Assembly (NCBI GenBank): GCA_030706405.1
Contig: JAUZOO010000017.1
Location: 1 to 64,000, forward strand
Direction: 5' to 3'
DNA: 64,000 nucleotides
From: Bacteroidota bacterium
Lineage (GTDB): Bacteria > Bacteroidota > Bacteroidia > Bacteroidales > JAAUTT01
Shown here: piece after piece, positions 10,327-18,721 of the stretch
Layout of the letters: each line of letters opens with the position of its first letter
How positions within the stretch are numbered: the first letter of the stretch is position 1
The notes under the pieces: generated by a model
What the model was told of the DNA's origin: nothing
What the model saw: the letters and a program-made list of their open reading frames with translations, nothing else
Databases searched by the model: none
Program-made: the position numbers and the translations under genes

Positions 10327-10347
10327 AAATTCAAATAACTTTCCATC

Positions 10348-10905
10348 ATGAATACGCTTATTACACCAGAAATCCGGGATATTGCCACCGAATATTACCG
10401 CAAGGCCAGGGTCGGTTTTTCAAACGGAATTCCCTTAACCGTACTTCATATAGCTGACGAATATACCATTGCAGTTTTTGGCCACGAAAATAATCAACCA
10501 AGTATGATTTGGACATTTCCGATTGGGTCGGAAATAACCGCGCGAAATTATTTTAGACATAATCCTCCTACTCCTGGTGAGATAGAGGAAGCCATTACGA
10601 TTGTTGAAGATGAAGTTATGCCAATTAAAAAATTGTTAGACCACAATTCCAAACTAATAACGTTGGATTCTACAATTAAAGACGTTGCTTTTCAAACGGA
10701 AACTATCGATCATGCTTTGGGTTTAGTCCTTACCATTGGTAATATGGAAGGCGTTTTTAACCGTTTGGCGGCTATCATCACCGGGCGTCCGGCCTCCATG
10801 GATACGTTGCCTACAACTCTGTCGTTTGCTGCATCGCTGTTAATTCTTCGGGAGTTTATGCACCATCTGGGTTATACCGACATAACGATACGAAAAGATG
10901 CCTAA
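10348..10905 (+). CDS. Conserved hypothetical protein
   Basis: The protein has 185 residues and no signal peptide or membrane segment, so it is probably cytosolic. I do not recognise the family. Visible traits are an N-terminal alpha/beta-looking half (residues 1-75), a motif NPPTPGEIEEAITIVEDEV near residue 80, and a helical C-terminal half. A promoter-like TATTTTTG sits 21 bp before the ATG. The gene stands alone: it is divergent from the two-component operon and convergent with rnhB (37 bp between stops). Composition is like its neighbours, so it is a resident gene rather than cargo. No function is proposed. Confidence 0.7.
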   Translation: MNTLITPEIRDIATEYYRKARVGFSNGIPLTVLHIADEYTIAVFGHENNQPSMIWTFPIGSEITARNYFRHNPPTPGEIEEAITIVEDEVMPIKKLLDHNSKLITLDSTIKDVAFQTETIDHALGLVLTIGNMEGVFNRLAAIITGRPASMDTLPTTLSFAASLLILREFMHHLGYTDITIRKDA

Positions 10906-10942
10906 CATCTGTTCAAATAAAAATAGTTATCCTGTTTGGAAA

Positions 10943-11563
10943 CTAAAAAGTGAGTTTTAGCTGGCCGATTCCCAGGTTAAACGATTTGCGGTGGAACGGA
11001 GTTATTCCATGCTGTTCAATGGCTTTGCGGTGGGCTAGGGTAGGATAGCCTTTATTTTTTTGCCAGTTATATTCCGGGAACTGGTTGTGGAGGTTATACA
11101 TATAATCGTCGCGGTAGGTTTTGGCAAGGATGGAGGCCGCGGCTATGGAATAATAAAGCGAGTCGCCTTTAACAATGCATTTGTGTGCAAAGCCTTTCAT
11201 GGCGATGAAATAATTTCCGTCGATAATCAGGAAACCGGGTTGTATTGCCAGTTTATTAACTGCTTTGTGCATGGTATGTACCGAAGCCTTTAGGATGTTA
11301 TGCTGATCGATATACTCGTTGTCCGACGATTCCACCGCCCAGGCAATGGCCGATTGTTCTATCTCGCTGCGAAGTTTATAACGTTGTTTTTCTGACAGTT
11401 TTTTGGAGTCGGTGAGTAACGGATGCGTGAAATCGGACGGAAGGATAACGGCAGCCGCAAATACCGGTCCTGCAAGGCAGCCGCGCCCGGCCTCGTCGCA
11501 TCCGGCTTCGGTTAATTCGGTTTGGAAAAAAGCTTTGAGTTCTGCGCTGTTTATTTTAGTCAT
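10943..11563 (-). CDS. rnhB: Ribonuclease HII
   Basis: Cleaves the RNA strand of RNA-DNA hybrids and removes misincorporated ribonucleotides. The signature GCDEAGRGCLAGP carries the first catalytic Asp-Glu pair. DSKKLS follows, and the later acidic residue is in LIIDGNYF. The protein ends with the family-typical GHR-like segment (YPTLAHRKAI). I chose the ATG at 11563 (MTKINSAEL, 206 residues), which overlaps the upstream glycosyltransferase stop by 8 nt. An upstream in-frame ATG at 11602 would add 13 residues and a 47-nt overlap and looks less likely. It is co-transcribed with the glycosyltransferase, with no evident functional link. Confidence 0.93.
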   Translation of the reverse strand: MTKINSAELKAFFQTELTEAGCDEAGRGCLAGPVFAAAVILPSDFTHPLLTDSKKLSEKQRYKLRSEIEQSAIAWAVESSDNEYIDQHNILKASVHTMHKAVNKLAIQPGFLIIDGNYFIAMKGFAHKCIVKGDSLYYSIAAASILAKTYRDDYMYNLHNQFPEYNWQKNKGYPTLAHRKAIEQHGITPFHRKSFNLGIGQLKLTF

Positions 11564-12707
11564 TCGTGTTGTTTGCGGAAATTGAACGGAGGCACTTTTC
11601 AATGCTTTCCCATAATAGTTTGGCCGATAAATCCCAGCTGAATTTTTTTCGTTGTTCCCGTCCTTTGGCTATCAGCTCCTGGCGGAAAGGCTCATCTGTC
11701 GAAATTTTGTGCATGGCTGCAGCTATTTCGTCGGTATCGTCAGGGTTGACGTACAGTGCGGCATCTCCGGCAACTTCGGGCAACGAGGTGGTATTGGAAC
11801 AGATAACCGGAACATCGGCGTACATGGCCTCGACAATGGGAATGCCAAATCCCTCGAAGAATGGTACAAAAACCAGTGCGGTGGCAGCTCCCAGAACGTC
11901 GCGCAGTTCATCGGTGCTGAGACGACCTGTAAAAAGTACGTCGTCACCATAGCGCATCTGGTTATAAGTTTGGTCGAGTTCGGCGGTGAGGAACATTTTT
12001 TCGCCCACGATAACCACCTTATGGTCGGTATGGTAATGTCTTACAAATTTGTCGAAAGCATTGAGCAGTCCGCTTACGTTCTTACGTGGATGCAGGGCTC
12101 CGATGAACAGAAAATAGTCCGATCCGGAAGAGTATTTTTTTTTGGTAGCTTTTATTTCTTCGGCCGTAAGTGGTTTATAGGCCATGTTGGCTCCGTTGCA
12201 CACCACGTCGATTTTGGAACTGTCGATATTATAACTTGCACAGATGTCGTCCCTCGAAAAACAAGAAACAGTTACTATCCGTTTGGCCTTTTGCGCAAAT
12301 AGCGGAAAATAATACTGATAGTATATTTTGGACGAAAGGGGCAGGTCCTTCGGCCGGTGAACGAAGTTGATATCGTGTATTACGGCTAATTGAGGAACGT
12401 CGGTTTTCAGGCTGAGATACCCGTCGGGCGATACGAAGAGATCTGGTTTTATCTTTTTTAATGCACGTGGCAGAAAGTATTCGAACCATGTCATCCACAG
12501 CAAAGGGTGGCGTGTTGGCGGATGGACAATTACCGGATGGACATTATCGGCAAAGATAAATTCGTCCGAATATTGCCGGTCGAACAGAAAGTAAAATTCA
12601 TGTTCGGGATGGGCTGTTACGATACGTTTGAAATTTTCGAAGGTAAACCAGCCAATTCCTTCAAGTTTATCTTTAATCAGTAAACGGGTGTTTACAGCTA
12701 TTTTCAT
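11556..12707 (-). CDS. Glycosyltransferase, GT-B fold, family 4 type
   Basis: The protein has 383 residues. It has the two-domain GT-B layout: an acceptor domain to about residue 190, then a GT1/GT4-type nucleotide-sugar domain. Recognisable elements are FIGALHPRKNVSGLLNAF (donor-domain start), the FEGFGIPIVEAM segment (E-x7-E motif that binds the nucleotide sugar) and VICSNTTSLPEVAGDAAL. It transfers an activated sugar to a lipid- or glycan-linked acceptor at the inner face of the membrane, probably for surface polysaccharide. Donor and acceptor cannot be read from sequence. The stop overlaps the rnhB start by 8 nt. A terminator-like hairpin separates it from the upstream hydrolase. Confidence 0.87.
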   Translation of the reverse strand: MKIAVNTRLLIKDKLEGIGWFTFENFKRIVTAHPEHEFYFLFDRQYSDEFIFADNVHPVIVHPPTRHPLLWMTWFEYFLPRALKKIKPDLFVSPDGYLSLKTDVPQLAVIHDINFVHRPKDLPLSSKIYYQYYFPLFAQKAKRIVTVSCFSRDDICASYNIDSSKIDVVCNGANMAYKPLTAEEIKATKKKYSSGSDYFLFIGALHPRKNVSGLLNAFDKFVRHYHTDHKVVIVGEKMFLTAELDQTYNQMRYGDDVLFTGRLSTDELRDVLGAATALVFVPFFEGFGIPIVEAMYADVPVICSNTTSLPEVAGDAALYVNPDDTDEIAAAMHKISTDEPFRQELIAKGREQRKKFSWDLSAKLLWESIEKCLRSISANNTND

Positions 12708-12739
12708 TGCAGGTTAATAAATAAGCTTGTTAAAAGCTA

Positions 12740-12770
12740 AAACCTCACAATATTAATATTTGTGAGGTTT
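12740..12770 (-). terminator. Intrinsic terminator of the alpha/beta hydrolase gene
   Basis: Arms 12740-12750 and 12760-12770 (AAACCTCACAA / TTGTGAGGTTT) form an 11-bp stem. On the minus strand it is followed by the T-rich TTTTAGCTTTTA. It lies between the hydrolase stop (12958) and the glycosyltransferase start (12707). Confidence 0.6.
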
Positions 12771-12957
12771 CTGTAATTGTTATATAAAATTACGAAAAGA
12801 AACCAATCAGGGTATAAACTTAAAGGTTTTTGTTCAGGTTGTAATCCCGGATATCAAATTTTTGTCAGATATTTATTAACCGTCGGCATAATAAAGTCTT
12901 TGTTCAATGTCCGAAGGGGACGAAACCTCATTCCCATTAACCCTCTCTCGATGTTTT

Positions 12958-13743
12958 TTAATGTTGCAGTATGAACGATTTCAGGGTTTCGAGGCATATT
13001 TGAGGTTCTTCAATGAAACCCATGTGCCCCGAATTTTTCAGCGGCAGTACTTCGCCAATTGACGAGCGTTGTGCAACGGAGTACATTAAATCGAATGAAA
13101 TATGATTGTCTTTTTCCCCAAGGATAAACAAAACAGGCGTAGATGTTTCTTTAATGAGGATTTGACGGTCTGGCCGGGCCTTCATGCCTTCGAGCATGGC
13201 CACAATACCTTCGGGCGGCGTTTGACGTGCTATTGCGATGGCGCGTTCTGTTTCATCTTTTAATTTTTCGAGATTTTCATTCGCAAAACCGTTCGGAATA
13301 CTTAGAGGAAAAAGTTTTTCGGCATGACCGCGCTTTACAATGTTGATCTCGCGGTCGCGGCTGGACTTCTTTTCAGCAGTGTCGGCGAAAGGTGTGGAAT
13401 GAAACAGGCATAACCCCGAAACCTTTCGTTTGTAGTTGGCCAGATAGGCAAGGGCTACGTAGCCGCCCATGGAATGTCCAATGATAAATGCCTTGTCAAT
13501 ATCCAGATGACGGAGCACAGCGTCAACAGCTTCGGCCAGAAGGTCCATGGCATGGATGCTGGCAACCACACCCGATAATCCGTGCCCCGGAAGGTCGATA
13601 GCAATTACCCTGAACGTGCGCGAGAGTTCGTCGGCAAAGCCATTCCATATTTCGAGCGATTCCAGGTACCCGTGCAGCAGAACAACGGTTTTACCCCGAC
13701 CTTTATCGGTAAAATTAATGGTTGAGGATTTGAATGGAAGCAT
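12958..13743 (-). CDS. Alpha/beta hydrolase
   Basis: The protein has 261 residues with the standard alpha/beta-hydrolase order: oxyanion-hole motif LLHGYLES (about 22-29), nucleophile elbow GHSMGG with S91, an acidic residue in LGEKDNH (about 211) and the catalytic His in SGHMGF (about 239). A helical cap lies between. It resembles the soluble MhpC/BioH-like esterases; the substrate cannot be assigned. No signal peptide, so cytosolic. It is a single gene with its own terminator-like hairpin, divergent from the TPR gene at 13883 across a 139-bp gap. Confidence 0.87.
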   Translation of the reverse strand: MLPFKSSTINFTDKGRGKTVVLLHGYLESLEIWNGFADELSRTFRVIAIDLPGHGLSGVVASIHAMDLLAEAVDAVLRHLDIDKAFIIGHSMGGYVALAYLANYKRKVSGLCLFHSTPFADTAEKKSSRDREINIVKRGHAEKLFPLSIPNGFANENLEKLKDETERAIAIARQTPPEGIVAMLEGMKARPDRQILIKETSTPVLFILGEKDNHISFDLMYSVAQRSSIGEVLPLKNSGHMGFIEEPQICLETLKSFILQH

Positions 13744-13882
13744 TTTTGGTTATGGCTAAGTGTTGAGCAAAAATAGTATTTCCCGGGCACCTCTCAATTG
13801 GTAAAAAAATATTTATAATTGGACTATTATATTAATTTGTCGGGTATCTTCGTTTTTTATTGGAATTCGAAGTCTGTATATA

Positions 13883-15835
13883 ATGAGAAAGGCCTCTGTT
13901 GTTTTATTATTGTTGGTTTTTAACGCACTACTGGTTTACGGTCAGCTAAATATCGACTACTGCATGCGACTTGGTGTCGATAAAATTATTAAGAACGATT
14001 ACCGGGGAGCTATTGAAGATTTCAACACCATTATTCGTTTTGCACCGGATAATAGCGACGCTTATTATTTCAGGGCTTATTCGAAACTGAACCTTGGCGA
14101 TTACCGGGGAACTATTGATGATTGCTCGACGGCGCTGAAAAACCGGCCCGAATATTCATATAACCATTCTAACTATTTTCTTATTCGCGGTAATGCACGG
14201 GAACGGCTCATGGACCTTAAAGGTGCCCGCGAAGATTATGCCGAAGCTGTAGATATGCGCCCTTCTAACCAGGATGCTCATTTCGACCTCGGAATTATTA
14301 ATCTTAAAACCAAACGTTACGACGAAGCTATCGCGAATTTTAATGCCGTGCTCGACCTTAACGACCGCAATGCCTATGCTTATGTATTTCGCGGTCTTGG
14401 CAAACAATTGAAGGGGTTGAACAACGAGGCCAACGCCGATTACGAAATTGCTTTGCGAAAAGACCCGAAGAATATTGACGCATACCTGAAACGTGGCCGC
14501 AACCGGTTGGAGATGAAAGATTACAAAGGTGCTATTGAAGATTTGGACAAAACCTTAAAGCTCGATTCTACCGTGACGTTTGCCTACTTTAACCGGGCCT
14601 TGGCAAAAAGCGAATCCCTCGATTATAACGGAGCGATGTCTGATTATAATAAAGTTATTCAGCTCGACCCCTCGAACGACATTACCTATTACAATCGTGC
14701 GGAATTGAAAGCTAAAGTCCGCGATTTTGCCGGAGCTATCGACGATTATACCAATGTTATCCGGGTAAACCCCAACAACGTTTATACTTATTTTAACCGC
14801 GCCCTGATGTGGCAACGGCTTAATAATAATCGTGCAGCTATAAAGGATTATACCGAAGCCATTAATCTTAACCCTCAGTTTGCTGTAGCTTATTACAACC
14901 GGTCCATAGCCCGCCGGAACGTTAATGATTTGATAGGGTCTATTAAGGATTATAAGATGTCGGTACAGTTAAAGGCCAGCCTTGGCAATTTGGTTAAATC
15001 CGGACTTATCGACTCAACAGGTCTGGCAAAAGTTACCGAATTTAAGGCCGATTTCTCCGAAGGTAACGTGAAAATTGACCGCGAAGGAAACTCCGGCATT
15101 GCACCCTTTGCCAACTTTGCGTTGTATTACACCCCCAAGGATTCGGTAGCCAAATACCTTCTCTCAACTGAGCGGCGAATGGCCAACATGAACAAACAAT
15201 GGACGCTTAAAGGGAAATTTTTGTTATCAACCAAGGACGATTCCATTTCTTCGGAAAAGGCCGGCGAGCTTTTGTCGAAGCTGGAAAATGAAACTTCGGA
15301 CGCCAATAATTTTCTGAAATTGTTTGCCAACGCTATCCTTAAAGCCAAAACTCAGGACTTTAACGGGGCTCTCGACGATTACAATAAAATTATTGAGCAG
15401 AAGCCTGATTACAGTATGGCCTACTTTAACCGTGGAAACCTTCGCTACGAGATGATCCGGTTTTTGAGTACGCTGAGCGATATGAGCAATTTTACAACCA
15501 TTGGCAGCTCTCAACCCGACACGCAAAACAAACGAAAAGATTATAGCGAGGTTGTTGCCGATTATAGCCACACCATTTCGCTCGATCCGGGCTTTTACCA
15601 AGCTTATTTTAACCTTGCCAACGTTAAAATTGCCTCGCGCGATTTTAAAAATGCCATAAAATATTTCTCTAAAGCTATCGATATCGAACCGAAATTTTCC
15701 GAAGCCTATTATAACCGCGGCTTAACCTACATTTATATCCATCAGACAAACGAAGGCTGCCTCGACCTTAGCAAAGCCGGTGAGCTTGGCGTTAAAAAAG
15801 CGTATGAGGCTATTAAGGAGTTGTGTAATAAATAA
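13883..15835 (+). CDS. Secreted tetratricopeptide-repeat protein
   Basis: The protein has 650 residues. A signal peptide (about 1-20, ending VYGQ) indicates export to the periplasm or outer membrane. About nine or ten 34-residue TPR units fill residues 30-375, with repeats such as GAIEDFNTIIRFAPDNSDAY and the YYNRA/YFNRG signature. A non-repeat section of about 110 residues follows (375-485), then more TPR units to the end. TPR arrays are protein-protein scaffolds; the partner is unknown. It stands alone, with a degenerate repeat field after it. A TTAATTTG about 45 bp before the ATG is one base from the promoter consensus. Confidence 0.88.
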   Translation: MRKASVVLLLLVFNALLVYGQLNIDYCMRLGVDKIIKNDYRGAIEDFNTIIRFAPDNSDAYYFRAYSKLNLGDYRGTIDDCSTALKNRPEYSYNHSNYFLIRGNARERLMDLKGAREDYAEAVDMRPSNQDAHFDLGIINLKTKRYDEAIANFNAVLDLNDRNAYAYVFRGLGKQLKGLNNEANADYEIALRKDPKNIDAYLKRGRNRLEMKDYKGAIEDLDKTLKLDSTVTFAYFNRALAKSESLDYNGAMSDYNKVIQLDPSNDITYYNRAELKAKVRDFAGAIDDYTNVIRVNPNNVYTYFNRALMWQRLNNNRAAIKDYTEAINLNPQFAVAYYNRSIARRNVNDLIGSIKDYKMSVQLKASLGNLVKSGLIDSTGLAKVTEFKADFSEGNVKIDREGNSGIAPFANFALYYTPKDSVAKYLLSTERRMANMNKQWTLKGKFLLSTKDDSISSEKAGELLSKLENETSDANNFLKLFANAILKAKTQDFNGALDDYNKIIEQKPDYSMAYFNRGNLRYEMIRFLSTLSDMSNFTTIGSSQPDTQNKRKDYSEVVADYSHTISLDPGFYQAYFNLANVKIASRDFKNAIKYFSKAIDIEPKFSEAYYNRGLTYIYIHQTNEGCLDLSKAGELGVKKAYEAIKELCNK

Positions 15836-15904
15836 TGATTTTTCAACATCCCAAAACTCCCGTAGAACAAAAAATTTTTATTCAGAAGGTTTTGTTGCTC
15901 CATC

Positions 15905-16177
15905 AGAGCATTTGTTGCACAAGTTGTCAGTTTTGCAAGGCGTTTAATAAGTTTTGGAACTCAAGTAATAAAAAATGTTAGGCAATTAAATGATTTTGTG
16001 CGACAGGTTGTCGTGTTTAGCACTCCTTTTGAAAATATTTTATGGCAAGTAAATAGTTTAGTGCGGCGTTTAAATAGTTCGATGCGACAAGTGAATAGTT
16101 TTGTACGACGTTTGAACAGTTTAGTGTGGCAAGTAGAACATCTTGTGCGGCGAGTAAATACTTTGGATTGAAAAGTA
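15905..16177. repeat. Degenerate 21-bp tandem repeats in intergenic DNA
   Basis: From 15988 to 16177 the sequence steps in 21-bp units (one is 22), for example AATAGTTTAGTGCGGCGTTTA (16052-16072), AATAGTTCGATGCGACAAGTG (16073-16093), AATAGTTTTGTACGACGTTTG (16094-16114). Weaker units extend back to about 15905. Read on the minus strand they give a seven-residue TKLFKRR-like repeat, but the hypothetical 77-codon frame has no supporting start context. This fills most of the 15836-16282 gap between the TPR gene and the next minus-strand gene. Confidence 0.75.
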
Positions 16178-16282
16178 AATGCCTGAAAAAGCATTTTGGA
16201 ACATCTGTGAGCTCATTTCAATAGTTTCGGCTGTCGTTTAAAGGCTTTGTTCCGATTTTTGCTTTTTCAGGCATTTATATTA

Positions 16283-17020
16283 TTACTGGTTAGCGGTTTC
16301 TGTTGCGGTTTCTGTTGCAGTTTCTGTTGCAGTTTCTGTTTCGTTTTCCTTCTTCTTAGCGGTTTTCGATTTACCATAATTGGCAATTGCTCGCGATGTT
16401 TTATATCGGGCAATCATGCCTTCGTCGTCCAGAAAACCTTCTACCAGATCGTCGAGCAAAGTGAGGCTACTGCGCAAGTTGTTTAATTGAGTGGATAAAT
16501 CCTGCAGCGAAGTTGTTTTATCTGTCTTTAAAGTTGCGCGCCCGTCGATATGTTCGTTGTAAACGACAACCAACTGACGGATTGCTGCCAGCTCTGTTGC
16601 CGTAATTTTAAAATTTGACAAAGATGAATCGACAAGCATTGATTCTGCTTTGTTTATGATAGCAGAACAGCGGCTTATCGCATCATTTTTCATGCCGGCT
16701 GCAAGCGAATTCGTCGATTGGTCTACCAGTTGAAGAAGAACATTATCGTTATTACGGCGGGCATAAACGCACATTTTTCGGCAAAGCTTAAATGTTGCGC
16801 TGATAATACTGTCGAAAGCATTATTCTTAGCCATAGTATATCCTTTTTGGTCGAGCCCCGAAACATTGTTCATGATGTCTAATGCATCGTTGTAACCTGT
16901 TTCAATTTTGGCTACTTCTGTAACAATCTCGGGCTCCATAACCCAATAATCCTTGTCCTTTTTAAGATTGGCCAATACGGTCTGTACCATGTTCATGAAA
17001 TTTGAATCTGTTTGTTGCAT
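16283..17020 (-). CDS. Hypothetical helical protein with ETAT-repeat tail
   Basis: The protein has 245 residues, predominantly helical, without signal peptide or membrane segment. I do not recognise the family with confidence. Residues 1-215 look like a helical bundle with a buried Cys pair (KLCRKMCVYARRNNDNVLL). A basic stretch (GKSKTAKKKEN) follows, then a low-complexity tail of repeated E-T-A-T ending in ANQ. The tail is encoded by four near-identical 12-bp units (16295-16342), so unit gain or loss keeps frame. It stands alone, just left of the cassette island. Confidence 0.6.
   Translation of the reverse strand: MQQTDSNFMNMVQTVLANLKKDKDYWVMEPEIVTEVAKIETGYNDALDIMNNVSGLDQKGYTMAKNNAFDSIISATFKLCRKMCVYARRNNDNVLLQLVDQSTNSLAAGMKNDAISRCSAIINKAESMLVDSSLSNFKITATELAAIRQLVVVYNEHIDGRATLKTDKTTSLQDLSTQLNNLRSSLTLLDDLVEGFLDDEGMIARYKTSRAIANYGKSKTAKKKENETETATETATETATETANQ
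16295..16342. repeat. 12-bp microsatellite inside a CDS
   Basis: Four units of GGTTTCTGTTGC / AGTTTCTGTTGC (the last ends TTTC) encode the ETAT repeats at the C-terminus of the 16283-17020 protein. The unit length keeps reading frame, so slippage would change tail length only. Confidence 0.8.
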
Positions 17021-17112
17021 AATTTTACGTTTTATAGTTTAACACAATTAACTTAACAGAACTAAATTAAAACTTTTTGTTAAAACAAACTTATACCACG
17101 CAAAAAAATATA

Positions 17113-17130
17113 TTAACAATGGATTGTTAA
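17113..17130. repeat. Short perfect palindrome TTAACAAT-GG-ATTGTTAA
   Basis: Eight-base arms around a GG spacer, 93 bp upstream of the minus-strand gene starting at 17020, in a position where an operator could sit. Apart from this and the array-end element at 17301, I see no gene in 17021-17448. Confidence 0.35.
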
Positions 17131-17300
17131 TAAGTGTATTGAAGTATTGTAGTTACTAGGATTGTTGAAGATCGGAAAAATATCACTGCCCATCTTTAGT
17201 GCATTTTGCTGTGTATAACTTATAGGATGACAAAAAACAGTTGCTCAATAACTTTTCGTATAATAATATAATAAGCTTAAACAAAAAAACTAAATTAGCA

Positions 17301-17442
17301 GTGCCTAACATAAGGGATTGATAGTTTATCTTAGCCCAAAGTCCTAACTATATAATTAAAGACATGGGGCTACGATAAATCTATACCGGTAACTAAAACG
17401 GATATAATTGTAACCGGTTGCGATTATTGAAATGTTGTGCGT
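17301..17442 (+). repeat. Site 0: possible first attC-like element at the left end of the cassette array
   Basis: It begins with GTGCCTAAC (17301-17309) and ends with GTTGTGCGT (17434-17442), a 142-bp span equal to the other sites. An imperfect inverted repeat (17321-17337 with 17367-17384) lies inside. Its right end is the head of cassette 1 and is complementary to the tail motif CGCACAAC at 17941. It is weaker than sites A-E: I did not find the outer stem, or a gene whose head would match GTGCCTAAC. Confidence 0.45.
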
Positions 17443-17448
17443 CATGCT

Positions 17449-17733
17449 ATGAAAGACACTTTCAACATAGATGAAATTATTAAACTTGTCAGGGAGCAGG
17501 AACCTGACAGACATGACCTGATTCATGCCTTGCAAAAATGTAAAGGTGGAATTTGGTCAAGTAATGGATATTATCGATTTGTTGACTCGAAAAATGCGAA
17601 CCAAACAGGTGCTGATTGGCAACATGATGAATGTATTGTTCTTGAGCAAGTAAACAAGGGAGATATAGTGATTGATTTGTTGAAAGACGGTAGAATTGGG
17701 GGAATTGAATTTATTGACCTAATTGATAAATAA
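17449..17733 (+). CDS. Cassette 1, first gene: small hypothetical protein
   Basis: The protein has 94 residues from the ATG at 17449 (MKDTFNIDE). An in-frame GTG at 17437 lies inside the recombination-like core and is unlikely to be used. I do not recognise the family. The centre has an aromatic/Gly motif (GGIWSSNGYYRFVD) and the C-terminus reads GRIGGIEFIDLI. It is soluble. The size and style recall immunity-type small proteins, but nothing proves it. It sits only 7 nt after the cassette head, like genes in integron cassettes, and is followed 1 nt later by a second small gene. It is AT-rich compared with the flanks. Confidence 0.6.
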   Translation: MKDTFNIDEIIKLVREQEPDRHDLIHALQKCKGGIWSSNGYYRFVDSKNANQTGADWQHDECIVLEQVNKGDIVIDLLKDGRIGGIEFIDLIDK

Positions 17734-17734
17734 A

Positions 17735-17929
17735 ATGATTGACAATAATAATCTTGTAATGTGTTGTTTCTGTGGAGAGAGTACGAATTTTGATTTAGCA
17801 GTTCAAATTGAAATTAAACCTTCGTTGATTTCGGAAGAGACACAAGTTGTATATTGTCACAGTAAATATATTGATAAGGTGTTGCATAAAAATGTACCAA
17901 GACATCCTGATTTGATTTCAAATGAATAA
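17735..17929 (+). CDS. Cassette 1, second gene: small Cys-containing protein
   Basis: The protein has 64 residues from the ATG at 17735, one base after the previous stop; an upstream TTG in frame would overlap the first gene. It has CCFCGES near the N-terminus and YCHSKYIDKVLHKNVPRHPD near the C-terminus. The two Cys and two His clusters could bind one zinc. The family is not named. Its stop codon is 11 bp before the structured element at 17941, so both small genes share one cassette and probably one transcript. Confidence 0.55.
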   Translation: MIDNNNLVMCCFCGESTNFDLAVQIEIKPSLISEETQVVYCHSKYIDKVLHKNVPRHPDLISNE

Positions 17930-17940
17930 AAAAGCACGAA

Positions 17941-18073
17941 CGCACAACACATGGTATAAAAAATTGCCGTTGCATCGCAGGTTTCAAGGTTTTCACTTCT
18001 ATTAAAGTTCAGTGTAACTTGATAAGGAAGTACTTCGGAATCGGCAACTTTTCATACCATCAACGTTGGCAGC
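17941..18073 (+). repeat. Site A: attC-like cassette boundary element
   Basis: It begins CGCACAAC (17941-17948), which is the reverse complement of the cassette-1 head GTTGTGCG at 17434. After a 2-nt spacer comes a 19-bp arm (17951-17969) that pairs with 18042-18060 with 2 mismatches. After 4 nt it ends with GTTGGCAGC (18065-18073), the head of cassette 2. The interior shares GGTTTCA and the GATAAGGAAG...AATC block with sites B-E. Confidence 0.8.
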
Positions 18074-18120
18074 TATGTTAAAAAACCGTCGCACACTGTG
18101 ATGCATGACTTTAAATATTA

Positions 18121-18558
18121 ATGATTATAGATTCAAAATTTCCAATGACTAAAGAATTAATTTTCAAAACAGATTTGCCATTTGACTCTGTGATTTATGA
18201 TAAAGATTCTGATTCGTGGAGATTTTGTTTTAAAAGCATTGATATTCTAACATCTGGATTCTGGCGAATTTTAAAAGATGGTTGTATTTATTCTATTTCA
18301 TCAGACCATGGCCATCAGTTTGGATTGTCTAAGCCTGTTGATTTGGAATCTTTATTAAATACAGAATTGGTTAATCGTGAATTGAAAGAGCTAAGAATTA
18401 AGGAGTGTACTGGAGATTTGCTATTGTCGTTGACTGATGATTGTAAAATTGAGATTTTTATCTCTTCGACTGGATATGAAACCTACGAATTCTCCATAAA
18501 TAATAAAAGGTATATCGGATTAGGTTCTGGTGAGATAGGAATATATGATGAAAAATAA
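18121..18558 (+). CDS. Cassette 2 gene: small hypothetical protein
   Basis: The protein has 145 residues and is soluble and beta-rich. The middle carries SGFWRILKDGCIYSISSDHG and the C-terminal half carries a GDLLLSLTDDCKIEIFISSTGYETYEF pattern over residues 98-125. The pattern (acidic strand, then SSTGYE) reminds me of DUF6188-type small proteins seen near toxins and in cassettes, but the link is weak. An in-frame ATG at 18145 is an alternative start. The gene is alone between site A and site B, with its stop 9 bp before site B. Confidence 0.6.
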   Translation: MIIDSKFPMTKELIFKTDLPFDSVIYDKDSDSWRFCFKSIDILTSGFWRILKDGCIYSISSDHGHQFGLSKPVDLESLLNTELVNRELKELRIKECTGDLLLSLTDDCKIEIFISSTGYETYEFSINNKRYIGLGSGEIGIYDEK

Positions 18559-18567
18559 ATAAACACA

Positions 18568-18701
18568 GCTGCCAACACAGTATATACTCCATAGGGGTTT
18601 CAGAGGTATGCCAAGCGCATCACTCGCTGGCAAGGTTCTTATCGGTGGATAGGAAAGCGTCCACGAAATCCCCTACGTAGCATATACTAAACGTTAGCTG
18701 C
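18568..18701 (+). repeat. Site B: attC-like cassette boundary element
   Basis: It begins GCTGCCAAC (18568-18576), the exact reverse complement of the cassette-2 head GTTGGCAGC (18065). A 2-nt spacer is followed by arm 18579-18597, which pairs with 18670-18688 (16 of 19). The 4-nt spacer AAAC and GTTAGCTGC (18693-18701), head of cassette 3, follow. Central block: GGGGTTTCAG, CTCGCTGGCAAGGTT, CACGAAATCCCC. Confidence 0.88.
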
Positions 18702-18721
18702 TATGTTAAAAAAACTCGCAC

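Noticed and set aside
11652-12302. 216-codon plus-strand ORF
   Set aside because: Antisense shadow of the glycosyltransferase gene.
15961-16194. 77-codon minus-strand ORF with seven-residue repeat
   Set aside because: The repeat is a property of the 21-bp DNA unit. Cys/Arg-rich composition and lack of promoter or homology argue against a protein.
17113-17130. Classical attI site for an integrase
   Set aside because: The palindrome is not next to any recombinase gene and is outside the first cassette element; kept only as a short repeat.
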